Source: Akkermansiaceae bacterium
GTDB taxonomy: Bacteria > Verrucomicrobiota > Verrucomicrobiia > Verrucomicrobiales > DEV007
Length of the DNA: 64,000 nt
Direction of reading: 5' to 3'
Assembly: GCA_024233005.1 (NCBI GenBank)
Contig: JACKQE010000011.1
Location: 1 to 64,000, forward strand
Shown piece by piece: positions 60,799 to 64,000 of this stretch. Made by a program: the position numbers and the translations under genes. Under the pieces are notes generated by a model that saw only the letters and a list, made by a program, of their open reading frames with translations, was not told where the DNA came from and searched no databases. Numbering within the stretch: position 1 is the stretch's first letter; every line of letters begins with the position of its first letter.

Positions 60799-61069
60799 AT
60801 CGTCCGAGCTGCCAGGCACGGGGTCCCCAGGGATGGCGTAGCCGCGGAAATGCGTTTTCGGTGAGATGTCTTTTGGGGTGTCTCGCCATGGAGGGGAGAG
60901 GAGGGAATTCAAAACCAACAATCTTGCGTCACTTTGCAATTCTATTTGTCAGGGAGAGATCACGGGGCATGCTATCTGCTTCACCCCTTCCGGGCAAGGA
61001 GTCCTGCCCTTCCATTGGTTGATTTTCATTACGGCGCTTTCCCCATCGCTGGTGTTTTCGTTCGAGCTC
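60799..61069. other. No gene seen; 316-bp divergent region (60754-61069)
   Basis: Between the TrmN6-like gene and the efflux adaptor there is no frame with start, ribosome binding site and product. Apart from the hairpin at 60773-60798 I see no repeats or recognisable RNA. The promoters of both divergent genes must lie here. Confidence 0.55.
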
Positions 61070-62230
61070 ATGCCGCCCTCATTTTTTGTGTTCCGCTCCC
61101 TGTTCTGGCTGGCGACCGCCACCATGCTGCTCTCCTGCGGCAAGCCGCCCGGCCCCGAAGGCCCTCCTCCCGGCATGGCGATGCCCGTGGTGGTGGCTCC
61201 GGTGAAACGCGAGCCCCTTGAAGAACGCATCCCGATGGTGGGCAGTCTTGAGCCGAAAGAGGACATCCGAGTGCTCAGTGAGACGAGCGCCCGGATTGTC
61301 AAAATCAGCTTCACCCCGGGGACCCCGGTGGCCCCGGGAGACGTGCTCTTCGAGTTGGATTCAAGAAAGCAGAAGGCCATGCTGGCGGAAGGAAAAGCAA
61401 AATTGGCTCTCACGGATTCGGAATTGTCCCGGGGGGAGGAATTGATGGCCAAAAAGAACATTCCGGCCCAGGAATTCGACCGGCTCAAGGCCGCCAAACT
61501 CCAGGCCGAAGCCCAGGTGGCTTCGCTGGAGGCCGACCTCGAGGACACCATCATCCGGGCGCCCTTTGCCGGTTCGGTGTCCGACCGCAAAGTCAGCGTC
61601 GGCCAGTTTGTCGCCCGCGGAGAAGAGTTGGCTCTCCTTCTTCAGACCGATCCTTTGGAACTGGTTTTCCAGGTGCCTGAGCGGTATGTCGGCCAAATCA
61701 GTCTCGGACAGACCATCCGGCTCAACATCGTGGCCTATCCGGGGGAAACCTTCGAGGGCAAGGTTGGCTACATATCGCCCAAGCTCGACGCCGACTCCAG
61801 GACGCTACTGGTCAAAGTGTATCTCTCCAATCCGGATGGTCGCCTTCGTTCCGGTATGTTTGGCACGGTCGATTTGCTTTACCGGGCCCGCGACAACGCC
61901 CTGACCTTGCCGGAGTCGGCGGTGTTGCTGGACGCCGACCGGGTTTACGTGGTGGCGGTGAATGCGGAAATGAAGGCGGAATTCCGTCCCATCAAAGTGG
62001 GGGAACGCCTCGCGGGGCGCGTGGAGATCCTGGAAGGCCTGGCTGAGGGGGATCTCGTCGTGGTCGAGGGGTATCAAAAATTGGGACCCGGATCCGCGAT
62101 CGCCATCAGCGCCGACTCCTCGGTCCATGGGGTGACGCCGGAGCAAACGCCCGCGCCGGATGCGGTTCCTGCGCCAGCCATCGACCCGGCCGCACAACCG
62201 GAGGAAGAACCGGCACCCAAAGTTCCCTGA
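61070..62230 (+). CDS. RND efflux periplasmic adaptor (MFP), lipoprotein
   Basis: The 386-residue protein has a lipobox (WLATATMLLSCGK, Cys as lipid-anchored residue), hence the ATG at 61070. The membrane-fusion-protein order is clear: barrel-sandwich first half (MVGSLEPKEDIRVLSETSARI), an alpha-hairpin (KLALTDSELSRGEELMAKK), the second half with DTIIRAPFAGSVSDRKVSVGQ, a beta-barrel (LVFQVPERYVGQISLGQ) and membrane-proximal domain (VAVNAEMKAEFRPIKVGE). It links the inner-membrane RND pump encoded next to an outer-membrane channel. The C-terminal tail is Pro/Ala/Glu-rich. An open frame from 60866 is longer but lacks a start signal. Pump substrate is not known. Confidence 0.92.
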   Translation: MPPSFFVFRSLFWLATATMLLSCGKPPGPEGPPPGMAMPVVVAPVKREPLEERIPMVGSLEPKEDIRVLSETSARIVKISFTPGTPVAPGDVLFELDSRKQKAMLAEGKAKLALTDSELSRGEELMAKKNIPAQEFDRLKAAKLQAEAQVASLEADLEDTIIRAPFAGSVSDRKVSVGQFVARGEELALLLQTDPLELVFQVPERYVGQISLGQTIRLNIVAYPGETFEGKVGYISPKLDADSRTLLVKVYLSNPDGRLRSGMFGTVDLLYRARDNALTLPESAVLLDADRVYVVAVNAEMKAEFRPIKVGERLAGRVEILEGLAEGDLVVVEGYQKLGPGSAIAISADSSVHGVTPEQTPAPDAVPAPAIDPAAQPEEEPAPKVP

Positions 62231-62252
62231 GTTCCGGACCGTCCTTTTTTCC

Positions 62253-64000
62253 ATGGGATCTTTCTTTGAAATCTGCGTCAAACGGCCCGTCATGACCATC
62301 ATGATGAGCTTGGCGCTGATGGTCTTCGGTGCCATTAGCCTGCTTCGCTTGCCCGTGCGGGAACTGCCCGATGCCGATCCGGTGGTGGTGAACATTCTGA
62401 CCCTATATCCCGGTGCCAGTGCCGAGGTTGTGGAATCGGAGATCACCCAGACCCTAGAAGAGGCCATCAGCAGTGCGACGGGGATCAAGCAAATCCTGAG
62501 CGAAAGCCGGGAGGAAGGCAGCGTCATCAACGTGGAGTTCCTTCAGGAGACCGATGAGGATGTCGCGGCTCAGGATGTGCGGGACCGTGTCGCCCGGGTC
62601 CGGGGACAATTGCCGGATGACATTGAGGAGCCGGTGGTTTCGAAACAGGATGCCAGCGCGCGTCCCATCATCTGGATCGCCTTCTACAGCGACCGTTTCA
62701 ACACCCAGGAGCTGAGTGAAATCGCGGAAGAGCAGGTCAAGGATCGCCTCCAGACCGTGCCCGGCGTCAGCCAGGTGATTCTGGGCGGGGAGAAACGCTG
62801 GGCCATGAGGATCTGGCTGGACACCGCCCGCATGGCAGCGAGAGGCGTGACCGTGCTGGACGTGGAGCGCGCGCTCAAGACCCAGAGCGTGGAACTGCCC
62901 AGCGGACGCGTCGAAAATGTCGACCGGGAACTCACCATCCAAACCCGAGGCCAATTGCAGACGCCGGACCAGTTCAACCGTCTCATCATCCGTCAGGACG
63001 CGCAGTCGGTCGTCCGCTTGGAGGATATTGGCGAGGCCCGTGAAGGTGTTGAGGATGAGCGTGTCGTGGCTCGTTTCAAAGGCAAGCCGGCGATCGGTCT
63101 CGGCATTGTGAGACAGTCCCGGGCCAACACGCTGGAAGTCGCGGATGGCGTCAAAGCCCGGATGGCGCAGATCGCTCCCACGCTGCCCGAAGGCATTGAG
63201 TTCAAGTTTCCCTATGACGAGTCCATCTATGTGGGCAGGGCGGTGCACGAGGTGGTGGAAACCCTCCTCATTGCCTTTGCGCTGGTCGTGCTGACCATTT
63301 TTGTATTCCTCCGTGACATCCGGGCCACGCTGATTCCCGCCCTCACCGTTCCGGTTTCCGTGCTCGGGACCTTCGGCATTTTGTATGTCATGGGATACTC
63401 GGTGAATATTTTCACCCTTCTCGCCCTCGTTCTCGCGATCGGGATCGTGGTGGATGACGCCATCGTGGTTTTGGAGAACATTTACCGTCACCTTGAAGCC
63501 GGGGACACCCCGCTCCAGGCGTCTCTCAAGACCATGAGGGAGATCGCATTTGCCGTCATCACGATCACTTTATCCCTGGTGGCGGTCTTCCTTCCGCTGG
63601 CCTTCGTCGGCGGTCTGACCGGGAAACTGCTGGTGGAATTTGCGGTCGCGCTGGCCGGCGCCGTGGTCTGCTCGGCTTTCGTGGCGTTGACGCTTTCTCC
63701 GATGGTGAGCGCGCGCATTCTGCGCTCGAAGAGCGAAACCGAGCACGGCAGAATGTTCCAGTGGTTCGAGCGGCGTTTTGATAACATCACCGCGCGCTAC
63801 GAGCGCATTCTGGGATGGTCGATGAGGCACCGGGCCCTCGTCGTGACTTTTTCGATCGGATCGATGGGGTTAGCCTGGTATTTCTTCGCTAATCTTGAAC
63901 AGGAATTCCTCCCTGAAGAGGATAAGGGTCGGTTCCTTGCCATTGGCATTACTCCCCAGGGATCCACTCCGGAGTATACGGATCGCATGATGCGTCAAAT
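62253..64000 (+). CDS. RND efflux pump (HAE1/AcrB-like), 5' part
   Basis: The gene runs off the window, leaving the first 582 residues. It starts 22 bp after the adaptor stop with ATG 62253. The first span (FEICVKRPVMTIMMSLALMVF) is followed by PVRELPDADPVVVNILTLYPGASAE-like sequence, shown here as PVRELPDADPVVVNILTLYP, and by EVVESEITQTLEEAIS, the classical HAE1 porter pattern. The fourth span carries the proton-relay aspartates in LAIGIVVDDAIVVLENIYRH, as in AcrB Asp407/408. The family exports hydrophobic drugs, bile acids or solvents, and the periplasmic adaptor upstream is its partner. Only the first half can be judged. Confidence 0.94.
   Translation, partial: MGSFFEICVKRPVMTIMMSLALMVFGAISLLRLPVRELPDADPVVVNILTLYPGASAEVVESEITQTLEEAISSATGIKQILSESREEGSVINVEFLQETDEDVAAQDVRDRVARVRGQLPDDIEEPVVSKQDASARPIIWIAFYSDRFNTQELSEIAEEQVKDRLQTVPGVSQVILGGEKRWAMRIWLDTARMAARGVTVLDVERALKTQSVELPSGRVENVDRELTIQTRGQLQTPDQFNRLIIRQDAQSVVRLEDIGEAREGVEDERVVARFKGKPAIGLGIVRQSRANTLEVADGVKARMAQIAPTLPEGIEFKFPYDESIYVGRAVHEVVETLLIAFALVVLTIFVFLRDIRATLIPALTVPVSVLGTFGILYVMGYSVNIFTLLALVLAIGIVVDDAIVVLENIYRHLEAGDTPLQASLKTMREIAFAVITITLSLVAVFLPLAFVGGLTGKLLVEFAVALAGAVVCSAFVALTLSPMVSARILRSKSETEHGRMFQWFERRFDNITARYERILGWSMRHRALVVTFSIGSMGLAWYFFANLEQEFLPEEDKGRFLAIGITPQGSTPEYTDRMMRQ

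Overview
The window reads as chromosomal DNA of a Gram-negative, GC-rich bacterium of the PVC superphylum, most likely Verrucomicrobiota. This is inferred from gene content: a DUF1549/DUF1553 protein paired with a DUF1501 protein, ThuA and sugar-dehydrogenase-like propeller proteins with a terminal CxxCH, paired sulfatases, a DUF6807 protein, many long secreted multidomain proteins, and lpxA (hence lipid A). I saw no rRNA, tRNA, CRISPR array, insertion sequence or phage gene.

Layout. (1) 1-2489: ferrous iron uptake, the end of feoA and a feoB that is broken into two reading frames at its domain boundary. (2) 2559-7940: DUF1549/1553 protein, DUF1501 protein and a CehA/McbA-type PHP hydrolase, closely spaced. 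(3) 7953-22704: a GntR/LacI-type repressor divergent from a tightly packed eight-gene operon: RraA-like lyase, PhyH dioxygenase, secreted beta-helix protein, M14 peptidase-esterase fusion, two sibling GH32/43-like propellers, an amidohydrolase-aminotransferase fusion and a GH42-like protein. Four junctions are ATGA overlaps. Two inverted repeats lie in the divergent promoter. (4) 22723-34183: a secreted esterase facing away from an ACS-type MFS transporter, then a giant PQQ-type propeller with an internal methyltransferase-like domain, a sialidase-like protein, a type-1 copper protein and a sugar-dehydrogenase-like propeller. (5) 34196-36358: a two-component system. (6) 36492-42315: a GH99-like/esterase fusion, a YHYH/EF-hand/PEBP chimera and a fatty acid hydroxylase superfamily protein. 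(7) 42316-46806: a decayed partial copy of a LolA-like gene, a protein with two helical modules and a proline-rich repeat linker, an EF-hand propeller, and the intact LolA-like gene. (8) 46994-55578: two adjacent sulfatases that have lost different parts of the active site, a metallophosphoesterase and a 1359-residue ThuA/NPCBM/dehydrogenase/HEAT/CxxCH protein. (9) 55779-64000: a secreted caspase-like protein with a duplicated C-terminal domain, lpxA, a PGPGW membrane protein, a DUF6807 protein, a TrmN6-like methyltransferase, and an RND efflux adaptor with the start of its pump.

Taken together, the window encodes capture and oxidation of complex, probably sulfated or acetylated, glycans and small polyhydroxylated compounds. 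Most enzymes are secreted, the MFS carrier would import released acids, and the copper protein plus dehydrogenase-like propellers suggest periplasmic oxidation. The substrates cannot be read from the sequence. The most unusual material is the GntR-controlled operon with its fusions, the complementary degenerate sulfatase pair, and the split feoB.
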